A stretch of 64,000 nucleotides of DNA from Takakia lepidozioides (Eukaryota; Streptophyta; Takakiopsida; Takakiales; Takakiaceae), in NCBI GenBank assembly GCA_030704615.1, contig CM060732.1:33461053-33525052 (forward strand). Direction: 5' to 3'. A program made the translations under genes and the position numbers. Below, one piece after another: positions 35,406 to 47,880 of the stretch. The notes beneath the pieces were generated by a model that did no database searches, was not told where the DNA came from, and saw only the letters and a list, made by a program, of their open reading frames with translations. Numbering within the stretch: position 1 is the first letter of the stretch; each line of letters begins with the position of its first letter.

Positions 35406-38400
35406 CTACTTTAAAACTGGTATACGGTCTGTGACTCTCCGGATTGTGGAGTATATGTGTGCTGCAGATGTTGGGGAACCAACCCTCTTCCCTGTTTTGC
35501 GTAAGACCCTGGGTCGCGTTTTCCATGCCTCAACGAAATTCCGTTTCCTTTTCAGCGACATATTGTTGTTGTCATTTACAGGACGGAAGCTCTTTGCTGC
35601 CGCAGGGTGCAACATTCCTGCAACACTCTTGGCAAGAATATCAACAAGCTGCCCCCTACAGATACGAAGAAAAGACAACACATGTTTCTGCAGGTATTTG
35701 TCGTCCCCAACAATGCGAAGTATGTCTGCAAATTCTTCATCCATGGAGGATGGTACGAGGACAGGCTCCGCAACATAAGGGAAGTCATTTGTGGAAGGGC
35801 CCTCTGTTGCATTTCCCAAACCCTCTTCGTCGCCGACACTTGCATGAACCCTAAACACATTATGCAATCCTCCATGAATGGTTCCCAGCGCCGTGCCACA
35901 AGCGCGCACTATGAGTCCATCCTGCAAGTGTGGATGAATCAACTTCAAGACTCGGACTTGATGCTTGCACAAATTGCCCTTCATTGCCCATGGGCAAGTG
36001 CAAGAAGCCCATTTGCATCCGGGGTTGTAAACAATGTAAATTGTGTTTGGGTGATTGGTGCTTAGAACATAGGCTGGTTGCCCAGGATGGAACGGAAGAG
36101 TGACATTGCAAGCTGGGATATCACGTGCCGCAAGCACAGAACTGGACATGTACTTCTCATGTTTTCATTCCTTATGAATCCGTGCGTCTTCAGGTGAATT
36201 GCATACCAGTAGTGTGTTAGCACACGGCCTGTGAGTTCCCATATGAGCCAATCCACTCTACGCCCAGTCATTTTGCTTTTCCCCATCCTCAGTCTTGCCT
36301 TCAAGTTTCCATGGTATGCCTCAATGCTAGCATTGGTGTCTTGACTGGCATGCGGAACATGGCGAGCTGTTGTACACCACATTGCTATTTTAGGACGCCA
36401 TTTCTTATCGATGTAGTCCAGAAATTCATGCCCATTCGGATATTTCTTTCTCATGCGTCGGAGCGTTGTTGCTACCCATGCAAGACCTTCTTTGGGATTG
36501 ATTGGTCCACCTCTACAGTACATGAGGTCTCCCATATCTTTCAGCAAGTTTGCGGCAGTGATAGGATCTTTGGTTTTCGCGCATGATTGCTTCACCCAAG
36601 CCCGCCTGACATGCCAAAGGCACAGGAAAATTAGCACTCCTCGAAAAACAGCCCTGCAAAGTACACATGCCCACATGAGAGACTTCAAAGAGGACTTGGC
36701 CGGTGGATTTGGGCACTAACCCAGTAGACTGTCTAGTTGGCTGGTCTGCCCGTCTGTTCCAAACGGATTCAGGCAGCAGACTCGCCCACTCTGACCTGCC
36801 ATGAGTGTTGCCTCTCACGACACCGCCAGCAGACCTGACCACGCTGACCTCGCAGCGGACTTACGTAAGTGAGTCTTGCAACGGACTTGGCCAGAGGGCA
36901 TCTCGACCGGACTAGGTTGCCAGCAGACTTCCGAACAATCCCCTCCGGCGGACTCGTCTGCCAGCAGACCAGAGTGAGGTCGCAGCAGACTGGCGCACAT
37001 GAGTCTTGCAGCGGACTTCTTGTGAACAATCCTCTCTGGCGGACCTGCCTGCCAGCGGACTTGCTGGACTTGACTGAGGTCGCAGCAGATTGGCGCACGT
37101 GAGTCTTGCAGCGGACTGTTTACGAACAGTCCTATCTGGCGGACTCGCTTGCGAGCAGACTTGCTCGACCAGACTGAGGTCGCAATAGACTTGCGCACGT
37201 GAGTCTTGCAGCGGACTGCTTGCGAATGGTCCCCTCCGACGGACCTGCCTGCCAGCGGACTTGCTGGACCAGACTGAGGTCGCAGCAGACTGGCACACGT
37301 GAGTCTTGCAGCGGACTGCTTGCAAACAATCCCCTCTGGCGGACTGGCCTGCCAGCGGACTTGCCCTTAGGAGACCGGCAGCAGACTTACCCAGACGTTG
37401 CTGGCAGCACACCCGAGCAAACTGACCTTGTAGCATACTTGCGCAAGTGAGTCTTCCAGCGGACTTCGCTAGAGGACATTATCAGCGGACTGGTTTGCCA
37501 GCAGACTTGCAGAAATGAATGGGCCGGACTTGCAGCCAGGACTGCGTTGTATGGCAGGGGACTTGCCGAAGAGACAGACAATGGATGCAGACGATGGACT
37601 TGCACGCGAGTGTACAGGAGGGTACGTGAAACTTATGTAATGGAGTTTATTTTGGCGTCGGCATCGTCCACAATGAAGGCAACATTTTTGCGAGGAGAGA
37701 GTCCTGCAAGGTTGCCATCCACGGCACCAGGTCTGTTGTCCGCTCTTGTGCGCATATGATGTATGCAACTGGTATACCGTTAAGCCACTCATCGAAGACC
37801 ATCAACGTGTACAATGGGAATTGTTCAAATGCAGAATGTCAGATGCTGCCAGTGTGCGTACATCCACTACTTCTGCAAGTGGATAAATTGTGAAAGGGAT
37901 GAAGAGTACCTTGTGGTGATTTGTCCCGAAGGTTGCATCGCATGCAACGATACGGGCATGGCCTCATTGAAGCATTCGCTTCTTCTGCCACTCAGTCTGT
38001 ATGCCGATTGTGAATGTTAAGTCGCCATCGTAGTGCTTGAATGTTGGCGCCAATTTTTCCTCTTGATAGAAGAAGACCGATTTTGGGTTCTGGTCTTTCC
38101 ACATGCGGACACTCTCCGCATCGTTGGCATGTTTCTTGAACATTTGCCACGCCCGTTTCTCGGCCAGGTTGCGCACATCCTGCTCTAGCAAAAAATTGTC
38201 TCGTGTCCATGCATCCCCCAACCCGGTGTTGTTCATGATGTGCTCTTTATGTTCCATCATGATTTGGGCGACTGACAGGCCTCGGCACAGACACTCCATG
38301 ACCCATGCTTTCAATTCCTTGCTAATGTGTGGTGCGTAGGCGTGGCGAGTGTTCCTGAACTCAACGGACTTCCCATGACAGGCGTTCCCTTTTGCGTCTG

Positions 38401-38580
38401 TATGCTCCATATTGTTGTAGTACGTGAGGACACAAATGTCGGGGGCGAGATAGCATTGCTGGACTTTGAAACAGCACTGGCAACCATATTCCGACTTCTT
38501 TCTCATTGGGCCTTTATGAGGGTGAGATGTTCCAGCACCCAGAAGAGGTCCTCCACATTTCAGTTTGGGATCCTCCACTA
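35406..38580 (-). pseudogene. MULE transposase of element 3, main part
   Basis: Read right to left, the zinc-finger part has YGCQCCFKV, PDICVLTYYNNMEHTD and GNACHGK. The catalytic core has CDATFGTN (first Asp, near 37,940), FDEWLNGIPVA, and VDDADAKINSI (second acidic motif, near 37,660). After a large intron comes LCLWHVRRAW, and near 36,010 a SWIM finger (CTCPWAMKGNLCKH). This is the classic Mutator transposase order. Frame changes occur in an A run near 37,686 and near 36,150. The large intron ends at 36,654 and is filled with 100-bp repeats. The N terminus continues at 60,141 beyond the nested element 2; the 9-bp target copy keeps the frame (CTNNAIVEDPKLK). Confidence 0.8.
36720..37530. 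repeat. 100-bp tandem repeats in the element 3 transposase intron
   Basis: GAGTCTTGCAGCGGACT starts at 37,001, 37,101, 37,201 and 37,301, exactly 100 bp apart, with degenerate copies at 36,871 and 37,447. Each unit contains several CAGCAGACT or AGCGGACT words, the element 3 signature. Confidence 0.85.
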
Positions 38581-38589
38581 TCGCATTGT
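38581..38589. repeat. Target duplication, left of element 2 (TCGCATTGT)
   Basis: TCGCATTGT is repeated exactly at 60,132-60,140. Confidence 0.9.
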
Positions 38590-38670
38590 GGGGGCTGCTA
38601 TTTCATGAGCGGCATGAGCATGAGCGGCATGAGCATGAGCGGAAAAAAAAAAAGCATGAGCAGACCATTG
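38590..38670. repeat. Left terminal region of element 2 with CATGAGC repeats
   Basis: The terminal repeat is followed by at least six CATGAGC copies (CATGAGCGGCATGAG units) and an A11 run. Confidence 0.85.
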
Positions 38671-38825
38671 TGAGTCCACGGAAATAGGGTTAGGAGGCAC
38701 GGAAATAGGGTCATGTGAAGTTGGAATGTGGCACCAGTGGACTTAAAATGCAACATTTTATTGCAAATTTTGTGGCAAGCCACGTCTATACAAGTGTGTT
38801 CTAACTGTCATAGCCGGAATGGGCA

Positions 38826-41800
38826 CTACTCTCCTACACCCTCCGAGGAACTTGCCCCACCTTCTTCCTCATCCCCCTCATCCCCCTCATCCTCCGAGCT
38901 CTGTGATGCATCAGTTCCACTATGCCTCTCAAAAATCCCGTCCTCTCCTTGGGGGACTGTCCACCTCACCTCCTGGGAATCTTCTGCGTCTTCTCCCCCA
39001 CTTTCCTCAGCAGAATCCAACACAAATCTACGAGCCCGACGGGCTCTAATAGCTGCTGCCTCCTCCCTCATCTTCATTTTCTTGAGGCTTGCCTCGTCTA
39101 AAATCTGCTGTACACGACTACGTTCGGAACACCTCCTAATGGACACCGAAGCAAGCCGGGCAGCATAAGTAGGCAGGATGTACTCCCTTTCTGGACTAGG
39201 CATGAAATCTCCCCTGGCAAAAAAAGGCACGTTCCTCCTGCCCATGAACTCCGGTGTAGACGTCCCTCCGGCAGTACTTGGCATCCTACAGTAAGAACAA
39301 ATCCACTTGAAGAATGTCAATACCAGCACAACCAGAAAGGGTTTTCAATGAAATAAGAGAGCGGAGGGAGGTGCCTCACAAAATCTGGAGGCAACTTACA
39401 ATGCCACCACTCACTCGTAAACCGGGGGCTCCTCGGCCTCGATCCCAACTTCCTCCCCCTGCTCCTTCTCGGATTTTTCCTCATCCTCCGAGGATGCCTC
39501 TTCCTCTTTCGGCAGACGTTCAGCCGCTGCAAGTTCCGAGTTGTGGAGGGCAGTATCTGGCTCGAAGGCGAACACATGCCTGTCGGACAACGTCCCTGCC
39601 CACATTGAAGCACCTGAGGAACAAAGCGGGCGGTTAATAGCTTGCGGCATGCAATTGCAATGGGGCCAGGGGACAAACTGAGCACGTGAAGGCTTACCCG
39701 TGCCGCATGTGAGGTCCAGAATCCGCCCTTGGACATCCGAGCACGTCTCCATGAGGGTTTGGATGAAAGCAGGGCTTCGGGTCCGGCTGTACCGCCACGG
39801 TTTGCCTGTCTTTGTGTCCTTCGGCATACTAGAGTGGGGCACATAGTTGTAGAGGACATCGTAGGTTACAGGGTCCACAGCGGCATCAACAAGACGACCG
39901 TCGTTGCGGAATTTGAACGTAGACCCTCTCTTCACAAAGCAATATGCCTCAAACACCAATGTCTGCACATCCAACAAAGAAGGGATCAATTCCAGGGTCT
40001 ACTTAACATACACCACAATATGAAGTGAATGCAATAGATTGATAACTTACACTTTGGCCCTCTGTTCGCAACCCCTGCGTACTGATGCAGAACCATTTTC
40101 TGAGGAGGACCGGGGTGACACTTTTCGGTGTCCACCTTGCCACCGCATTCTCTGTGGTCTTCCCTCTCGTGGCAAGGACAACCACACATCCACCGTCATC
40201 CAGAAGCATCCCCGCCAGCCCAAACCCGGCTTTCCAGTAGTCCTCAGTAAACCTGTTCCAGGTGGGCACACCATCCAGGCCCTCCAGCAGCTCCCCATCT
40301 GGAATGTCGAGGAGAATCATGTCGCAAGCTCTCTCCACCTCAACCCCCCCCGAGTGCTCTTGCAATTCGTGCTCACAGCCGTGAAGAATTCCATCATGGC
40401 TTCAAAACCAGGGGTGTCTTTAGGCTCTGTACCGGCAGCCCTCTTCTTGGCTTTTCCCTTCTGCTCCGCCAGAGACTTGTTGTGTGCCACCTTCTTCGCC
40501 CTGGCAGCGAGAGCATCAAGGAAGCTCTCATTGACGCATTGGATGATGGTTGGAGGTTCTAGCTTTGGCCTGTGCGTAAACGTCACCGCCGAATACCGCC
40601 GTGTAGGCTCGCCCTCAAATGCCAACTTCTTGGCAGAGCCAGTCCCACTCCGAACTGACTTGGGAACCCGGACGACCGGTGACTGGGTAGGAGCAACAGC
40701 AGTCGCAGGACCTTGAACAAAATCGGCGTCGGAGTCACTCTCTTGGGTCCCCTCCTGCGCCTCCTCCGATGCCCCGATGGTTTTCTTCTTTTTGGGTGTT
40801 ACTGCAGTCACCTGTTTCCTTGTCCTTTTCCTTTGACCTTTACTCTTCTCATGCAATTTCTCTTGAATTCCTGCCTGAGCAAGCTCTGCCGCTTTCCTGG
40901 AGTTCGCAAGCGCTTTTGCCTCTTTTGCACCCAACGGAGGCAGCGGAGCCCGGTTTCGTCGGAATTCAGCATCCAGCTTCAATTGAAACTCGGATGGGTC
41001 GAGCGAGCCGGGCGGAAGGTCCACATACCAAGGGCAATCACGCAAATGTTCCAGATGCCACTCCTTCACAATATCGTCAGTGTACATGGAGTCAGCCCCA
41101 GGGTTCCTCCATGCCAGGAAGAATGGTGGCTCGAAAGACAGATGACCTTTCTCCAAAAGCGAGAACTTACAGTACCTGCATTCATGAAAAACCCAATGAG
41201 GTCCGAAAATGGCTAACTCCCTGAACGGCAATAGGGCCTACAACTGGAATATGGCGCCGAATTTCCACTTCAGGGCCACCCAGTGTAGGGACTTAGCCCG
41301 AAAATGGCTAAGTCCCTGGACGGCAATACGGTCTGGAACTGGAAAACGGCGCCGAATTTCCACTTCCGGGCCAGCCACCCTAGGGACTTACACAAAAAAT
41401 GGCTAAGTCCCTGGACGGCAATAGGGCCTAGAACTGGAATACGGCGCCGAATTTCCAGTTCCGGGCCAGCCACCCTAGGGACTTAGACCGAAAATGGCTA
41501 AGTCCCTGGACGGCAATAGGGCCTGGAACTGGAATATGGCGCCGAATTTCCACTTCAGGGCCAGCCAGTCTAGGGACTTGGCCCGAAAATGGCTAAGTCC
41601 CTGGACGGCAATAGGGCCTAGAACTGGAATACGGCGCCGAATTTCCAGTTCCGGGCCAGCCACCCTAGGGACTTAGACCTAAAATGGCTAAGTCCCTGGA
41701 CGGCAATAGGGCCTGGAACTGGAATATGGCGCCGAATTTCCACTTCAGGGCCAGCCAGTCTAGGGACTTCGCCGGAAAATGGCTAAGTCCCTGGACGGCA

Positions 41801-44800
41801 ATAGGGCCTAGAACTGGAATACGGCGCCGAATTTCCAGTTCCGGGCCAGCCACCCTAGGGACTTAGACCGAAAATGGCTAAGTCCCTGGACGGCAATAGG
41901 GCCTGGAACTGGAATATGGCGCCGAATTTCCACTTCATGGCCAGCCAGTCTAGGGACTTAGCCCGAAAATGGCTAAGTCCCTGGACGGCAATAGGGCCTA
42001 GAACTGGAAAACGGCGCCGAATTTCCAGTTCCGGGCCAGCCACACTAGGGACTTAGCCCGAAAATGGCTAAGTCCCTGAACGGCAATAGGGCCTGGAACT
42101 GGAAAATGGCGCCGAATTTCCAGTTCCGGGCCAGCCAGTCTAGGGACTTTGCCATTTTCGGAGCCCTGACTGGAAATTCGGCGCCATTTTCCCTAACACC
42201 ACTTAGGCCTCTAACATCCTGAAATGCCAGGACTTGAAAGAAAGGCAGCGCGTATGTACCTGTACAGAAGGCGCATTGCTGCTTTGTCCGCGTTCGGCTG
42301 GTCGGTGAACTCGTGGCTCCGGCGAGCATCTGCTATCTCCCGAAAGAATAGGTTGGTTTTGTAGAGCAGAAAGTACCTCGTCACATAGTCACGCAGGCTC
42401 TCTGCTGCAGGAGATATCTCCATCTTGAACTGATGTGCTTGTGTGTCCAGCTGCTCTTGCGCATTCGTCGTCACCTGTGGAGATTGTCCATCAGATCGCT
42501 TTCCTCAAAAAATACAATGAATCAACCCCCTACTAGAGTACAAGCCCCAAACGAAGCGTGGGGAAGTACCTGAAACCACCATGTCATGCGGTTCATCCAC
42601 ATGTCGAATGTGGGGTCAGAGAGTTTGTCCGGTTTGGGGAAGCTCCACATGTCCCTGGTACTTTGGGAACCATTCCAGATTTGGAGCCACCGGGTCTGTC
42701 CAACCACCCAGCATATTCGTAAGCGCCAAACACCACAAAAAGGAGTTGTTGCCACCACAATTTGGTTAAGAATGTATCACCTTTTCTGTTGCATCCACAC
42801 AGGATGTGGCTAGACGATGGAGCTTCTCCAATGTCATCGTGGGCTTCAGAGCGCGAGAGTAGTGCTTTCCCACCTCCACCAGAAAGTCGGCACCAAGGGC
42901 GGGATCAGCTATGGCCACGTACTTTACCATCCGCGACTTGTACTTTATGCGGGCCCTCACCTCCGCAGCTTTGACATACGATTCGAGTTCCGGGAGGGTT
43001 GGATTCTTCTCCTCTGACTCCATGTAGAACCTCCGCGCATGTGCCAAATCCTGCTGTATTTTCGTCTGTCGAAAAGCAGCACATAAGATTAGAGATCCTG
43101 CTCAACACAATTTCTTCTATTGGGGGAGGAGAGACAAATTAGCTCAACAAAACTGCAGAGCTTTACCCGAAATATGTAGTCCACCATGGCGTCGACGCTC
43201 AGCCTATACCAGGTTCTGTCTGCCTTTGCCTCCGACTTGCGCAGGAGGTCGGCACTGAGGGAATTGGCAAACTCTTCCACCCCCTGCCTCCCGACATCCT
43301 TCACTCGGAAGAGCATATGGGACAAGTTGGTGGCAATGAAGGCATTCTCAGTCACCCTGCAGTGCCACATTTCCATCAAACAATACTGAAATGGGAATTT
43401 TCATCATATATGAGGATTCGCAATGAAATGACTTCCAAATTCAAAGTCCAAAAGCGAGAGGGGTTGTAGCTTACGAGTTGATGTCGGCCATTGCAGCTTT
43501 GAGAAGACTGCGATCTTTGGGCCCCGCAACCTTCAGCACAACACAATCGACGGCGAAATGCCAATCGAGATCGTTGGGTTGGGCTTGGGCAATGTGCTCC
43601 ATCCATGCCAGGAGGCGATGATTGCCGTCCCACACGTAGAACATCTTACCGGACATGTGCTGGAAAAGAGGATCACTAGCAATCGATCTCTCGAACTCCT
43701 CATTTCGCGTTTGCCAATGGGGACCCCATTTGTCCACCTCATCGGAAGTGTGGGCACGGGAAGCTCCGTGGTCGTTCTCAATGGAAACGTAAAAGGCGGC
43801 AGACCCCATTCGATATCCATCCCGGAAAGAGAATTTCAGCTTGTCGATATCGCCTGGGAGGGCAGGTCTCACCACCTGCAATGACACCAAGCGGCAAAGG
43901 GGAATTCGAAGCTTGGCCGGGTACACCATGCCCCCCAGCACCCTGCCAATGTTGCTGTGGGTTGCCTCCAACATCTTGGCAGCGGCCAACTTCATATCCG
44001 CCTCAGACATGACGTCTGCTGCAGAGGGGTTTTCCGGCAGCCCACCAAGACCGCCAAATCCAGCCTGTATGCTCCGGGTTTGGGGCCTGGGGATGTCCGG
44101 GAGAACGTCATCCTGGTCAGAAACATCCATGTCGTCCTCCTCAACAGGGTCAGCCACCTGCGAAACCACCTCCAGCACTCTCGTCGTCTCTACTGCCCTC
44201 TCCCTGGCTTCACCTCGAACTTGCACAATCGGTGCTCTTTCAGGTGTTCTTTCCTCTCCTCCACTCTCCACCGTATGGGTAATTGCGGGGCTGCACTTGC
44301 CCGCGATGGTCTAACCGGTGTGCTACTGCCTCTCTGTGGTGTCTTGTAGGGATCCACCGTCTCTGTGTGTCCCTCGCTTACATTGGCATCTGTCATTTGG
44401 GCACCCCGGGCCTCTTCAGCTGCCTTTTGTCTTTCCTCCTTGCTAGCATTCTGTCTCGTCTGTTCTTTTGCCCTCTCTTTTGCCCTCTCACGGGCTTTCT
44501 GTTTCTTACTAGGGCTAGCAACAGGGGAGCCCTCCAGGACGACCACCTTTGATTGAGGCGAACTGACACCCTCGCGCGCACTGCTCACTCCCCCCTCCGC
44601 AGCCCGTGACTGCTCTCTCGCCGGGGATTGCATGTGCTTAGCTTTCTTCTTTTTCTTTGCGTGGGCGGGCCCTACTGCATGTGCATGAACAACCTCCATT
44701 GCCGGATCTGCTGTCCTCATGTCCTCACGCCCTTCACCTGCCATGCCGCCTGCACCAACCTCCCCAATGCCTACTCTATCGTAATCTCGTTGCAAGTCCT

Positions 44801-45439
44801 CCCGTCCACCAACAAAAGATTTAAGTTTGCCCTCTCGCCCCAAGTTGGGCGATTCAAACATGCGATGAGTTGGAGCTGTCGATGATACCACCAGCGTGCC
44901 GGGCTCGTCGTCACTCTGTGATTGACAAAAATCGTGAACACCAACAGTGGTGCAAAAAGCAGCAGCGCAACCACCATAGCAGCAATCATGTAGCAAAAAT
45001 GAAAACATAACAAGTTTAGGAAGTATGGAGAGCCATGCAACAACAATGAAAACAAATGCAACCATTGCCTAAGAATGACATGCACAAGCAGCCTTCTCCA
45101 GAGCTGCCGGATTTGCACACGCATTGCAAACAATCTAAGGTTCAGTCAACTATCTAAAGTTCACTCATAAAGCAAAGCCAGGATGAAGATGCAGAAACAA
45201 AGCGAGGTAACGAAGCGAAAGCAAAAAAGAAATCGAACAAACCGAAAGCAGAAGTGGCTTGCCTGAGAGTACTCGGCTTCAGTTGGCGCAGGTTGTGAGC
45301 AAGACACTGGAATCTCCTGCTGGAGCTTCAGTTTGGCCATGCGAGAGATTGGCCGTCGTCCGTAGTACAGAGCTTTCAACTTCCGCCGCGGTCTGGATCT
45401 GAGGTCTCTCTCAGGAGAGCCACGCCCTTCAGGCGGCAT
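38826..45439 (-). CDS. ParB-like / amino-methyltransferase fusion gene, copy 2
   Basis: Ten exons on the minus strand: 45439-45263, 44915-43475, 43356-43167, 43065-42781, 42695-42570, 42474-42260, 41175-40051, 39962-39698, 39613-39415, 39285-38826 (about 1,490 residues). Exons 3, 4 and 6-10 match copy 1 in length or phase. The N terminus is RPRRKLKALYYGRRP. The ParB/sulfiredoxin-like part ends VWDGNHRLLAW. The methyltransferase part has MILLDIPDG, GCVVVLATRG, RSPAFIQTLMET, LDLTCGTG and SMWAGTLSDRHVFAFE. Intron 1 uses a GC donor (CAG|GCAAGC), the only choice that keeps phase. Frame changes lie near 44,280 and in a C8 run (plus strand) at 40,344-40,351. The gene is head to head with the transposase. 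Function as a DNA methyltransferase is inferred; the DIPD motif is atypical. Confidence 0.75.
41245..42190. repeat. 95-bp palindrome array in intron 6 of copy 2
   Basis: About ten units lie inside the intron at 41,176-42,259. GGCGCC centres begin at 41253, 41348, 41443 and 41538, exactly 95 bp apart, forming a 190-bp higher-order unit. Each unit has a GGCGCCGAATTTCC-type palindrome and a second dyad around GGGACTTAG...CTAAGTCCC. The six identical-looking 60-62 residue open frames on each strand are artefacts of the repeat. Confidence 0.9.
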
Positions 45440-45689
45440 AAGTCCCAGCCAAAAAGATCTCCTTTTTTGGGGTACATGCCTGGAATACCATGTTAAGCCA
45501 AGTATAGCATGAGATTTAGGGTACGTGTCCAGGAAGCCATGCGTCGCCAGCCCGAATAATAAGCGACGGCCGTCGACATTTATTGCCCAACTGCGCAATT
45601 AAATGTCGGATGAAGCCCTCCATGTCGGAAGAAAATAGACGAAAACAGTCCCGGAATTTCCCTCACGCAGGTAATTCGGAAGCGCGCGG

Positions 45690-46380
45690 ATGGAAATCCG
45701 GCGCCGAATTTCCATCCGCGCAGGTAGGGCGGTTCGCCAAATTTCCTTCAAGCAGGTAATTCGGATGCGCGCGGATGGAAATCCGGCGCCGAATTTCCAT
45801 CCGCGCAGGTAATTCGGATGCGCGCGGATGGAAATCCGGCGCCGAATTTCCATCCGCGCAGGTAATTCGGATGCGCCCGGATGGAAATCCGGCGCCGAAT
45901 TTCCATCCGCGCAGGTAGGGCGGTGCGCCAAATTTCCTTCAAGCAGGTAATTCGGATGCGCGCGGATGGAAATCCGGCGCCGAATTTCCATCCGCGCAGG
46001 TAATTCGGATGCGCGCGGATGGAAATCCGGCGCCGAATTTCCATCCGCGCAGGTAATTCGGATGCGCCCGGATGGAAATCCGGCGCCGAATTTCCATCCG
46101 CGCAGGTAGGGCGGTGCGCCAAATTTCCGTCAAGCAGGTAATTCGGATGCGCGCGGATGGAAATCCGGCGCCGAATTTCCATCCGCGCAGGTAATTCGGA
46201 TGCGCCCGGATGGAAATCCGGCGCCGAATTTCCATCCGCGCAGGTAGAGCGGTGCGCCAAATTTCCTTCAAGCAGGTAATTCGGATGCGCGCGGATGGAA
46301 ATCCGGCGCCGAATTTCCATCCGCGCAGGTAGGGCGGTTCGCCAAATTTCCTTCAAGCAGGTAATTCGGCGCCGAATTTC
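45690..46380. repeat. 53/85-bp palindrome array of element 2
   Basis: The palindrome is GGAAATCCGGCGCCGAATTT. GGCGCC centres begin at 45700, 45785, 45838, 45891, 45976, 46029, 46082, 46167, 46220 and 46305. Steps are only 53 or 85 bp. Spacers contain CAGGTAATTCGGATGCGC; the 85-bp steps contain an added 32-bp block ending GCCAAATTTCC. Confidence 0.9.
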
Positions 46381-46414
46381 CATCCTGCAGGTAACTCGGA
46401 TCGGTGCCATATGG

Positions 46415-46765
46415 ATATTCGGCGCCGAATTTCGATTCGCCATTTATTTCTGAGCGAGGAATTACCTCCGTGCAGGTAATTCCCATATAAGAATTACCTT
46501 CGTGCAGGTAATTCACATACAGGAATTACCTTCATGCAGGTAATTTCCAGATGAGAATTACCTTTGTGCAGGTAATTCTGGACGAGGAATAAACATCGAT
46601 TGGAATTACCTGCAGGAAGGTAATTGTCATCTGGAAATTACCTGCACAAAGGTAATTCTTGTATGCGAATTACCTGCACGAAGGTAATTCTTATATGGGA
46701 ATTACCTGCACGAAGGTAATTCCTCGCTCAGAAATAAATGGCGAGTGGAAATCCGGCGCCGAATA
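46415..46765. repeat. Large inverted repeat at the centre of element 2's intergenic region
   Basis: Two arms of about 150 bp (about 46,415-46,570 and 46,615-46,765) are near-perfect complements. Matching tracts include CGCCATTTATTTCTGAGCGA and AATTCCCATATAAGAATTAC. Each arm contains four AATTACCTNCNTGCAGGTAATT sub-palindromes. The loop is about 45 bp around 46,592. It separates the 53/85-bp array from the 106-bp array. Confidence 0.85.
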
Positions 46766-47880
46766 TCCATACGGCACTGATCCGACTTACCTGCTGGATG
46801 GAAATTCGGCGCCGAATTTCCATTCATCCACGATTCGAATTACCTGCAGGATGGAAATTCGGCGCCGAATATCCATATGGCACCGATCCGACTTACCTGC
46901 TGGATGGAAATTCGGCGCGGAATTTCCATTCATCCATGATTCGAATTACCTGCAGGATGGAAATTCGGCGCCGAATATCCATATGGCACCGATCCGACTT
47001 ACCTGCTGGATGGAAATTCGGCGCCGAATTTCCATTCATCCATGATTCGAATTACCTGCAGGATGGAAATTCGGCGCCGAATATCCATATGGCACCGATC
47101 CGACTTACCTGCTGGATGGAAATTCGGCGCCGAATTTCCATTCATCCATGATTCGAATTACCTGCAGGATGGAAATTCGGCGCCGAATATCCATATGGCA
47201 CCGATCCGACTTACCTGCTGGATGGAAATTCGGCGCCGAATTTCCATTCATCCATGATTCGAATTACCTGCAGGATGGAAATTCGGCGCCGAATATCCAT
47301 ATGGCACCGATCCGACTTACCTGCTGGATGGAAATTCGGCGCCGAATTTCCATTCATCCACGATTCGAATTACCTGCAGGATGGAATTCGGCGCCGAATA
47401 TCCATATGGCACCGATCCGACTTACCTGCTGGATGGAAATTCGGCGCGGAATTTCCATTCATCCATGATTCGAATTACCTGCAGGATGGAAATTCGGCGC
47501 CGAATATCCATATGGCACCGATCCGACTTACCTGCTGGATGGAAATTCGGCGCCGAATTTCCATTCATCCACGATTCGAATTACCTGCAGGATGGAAATT
47601 CGGCGCCGAATATCCATATGGCACCGATCCGACTTACCTGCTGGATGGAAATTCGGCGCCGAATTTCCATTCATCCACGATTCGAATTACCTGCAGGATG
47701 GAAATTCGGCGCCGAATATCCATATGGCACCGATCCGACTTACCTGCTGGATGGAAATTCGGCGCCGAATTTCCATTCATCCACGATTCGAATTACCTGC
47801 AGGATGGAAATTCGGCGCCGAATCTCCATCCATCCGAGATTCCACTTACCTGCTGGATGGAAATTCGGCGCCGAATCTCC
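46745..47880. repeat. 106-bp tandem array with two palindromes per unit
   Basis: About ten units alternate GGAAATTCGGCGCCGAATAT and GGAAATTCGGCGCCGAATTT palindromes with different spacers (one with CATATGGCACCGATCCGACT, one with CATTCATCCAYGATTCGAAT). Centres at 46755, 46808, 46861 and 46914 are 53 bp apart. One unit lost a base near 47,385. Open frames here are by-products. Confidence 0.9.

Noticed and set aside
36815-37436. Cys/Ser-rich repeat protein at 36.8-37.4 kb
   Set aside because: It is the 100-bp tandem repeat in the element 3 transposase intron, open in several frames.
41209-42056. Series of 60-62 residue proteins every 190 bp
   Set aside because: They are repeat by-products within intron 6 of methyltransferase copy 2.
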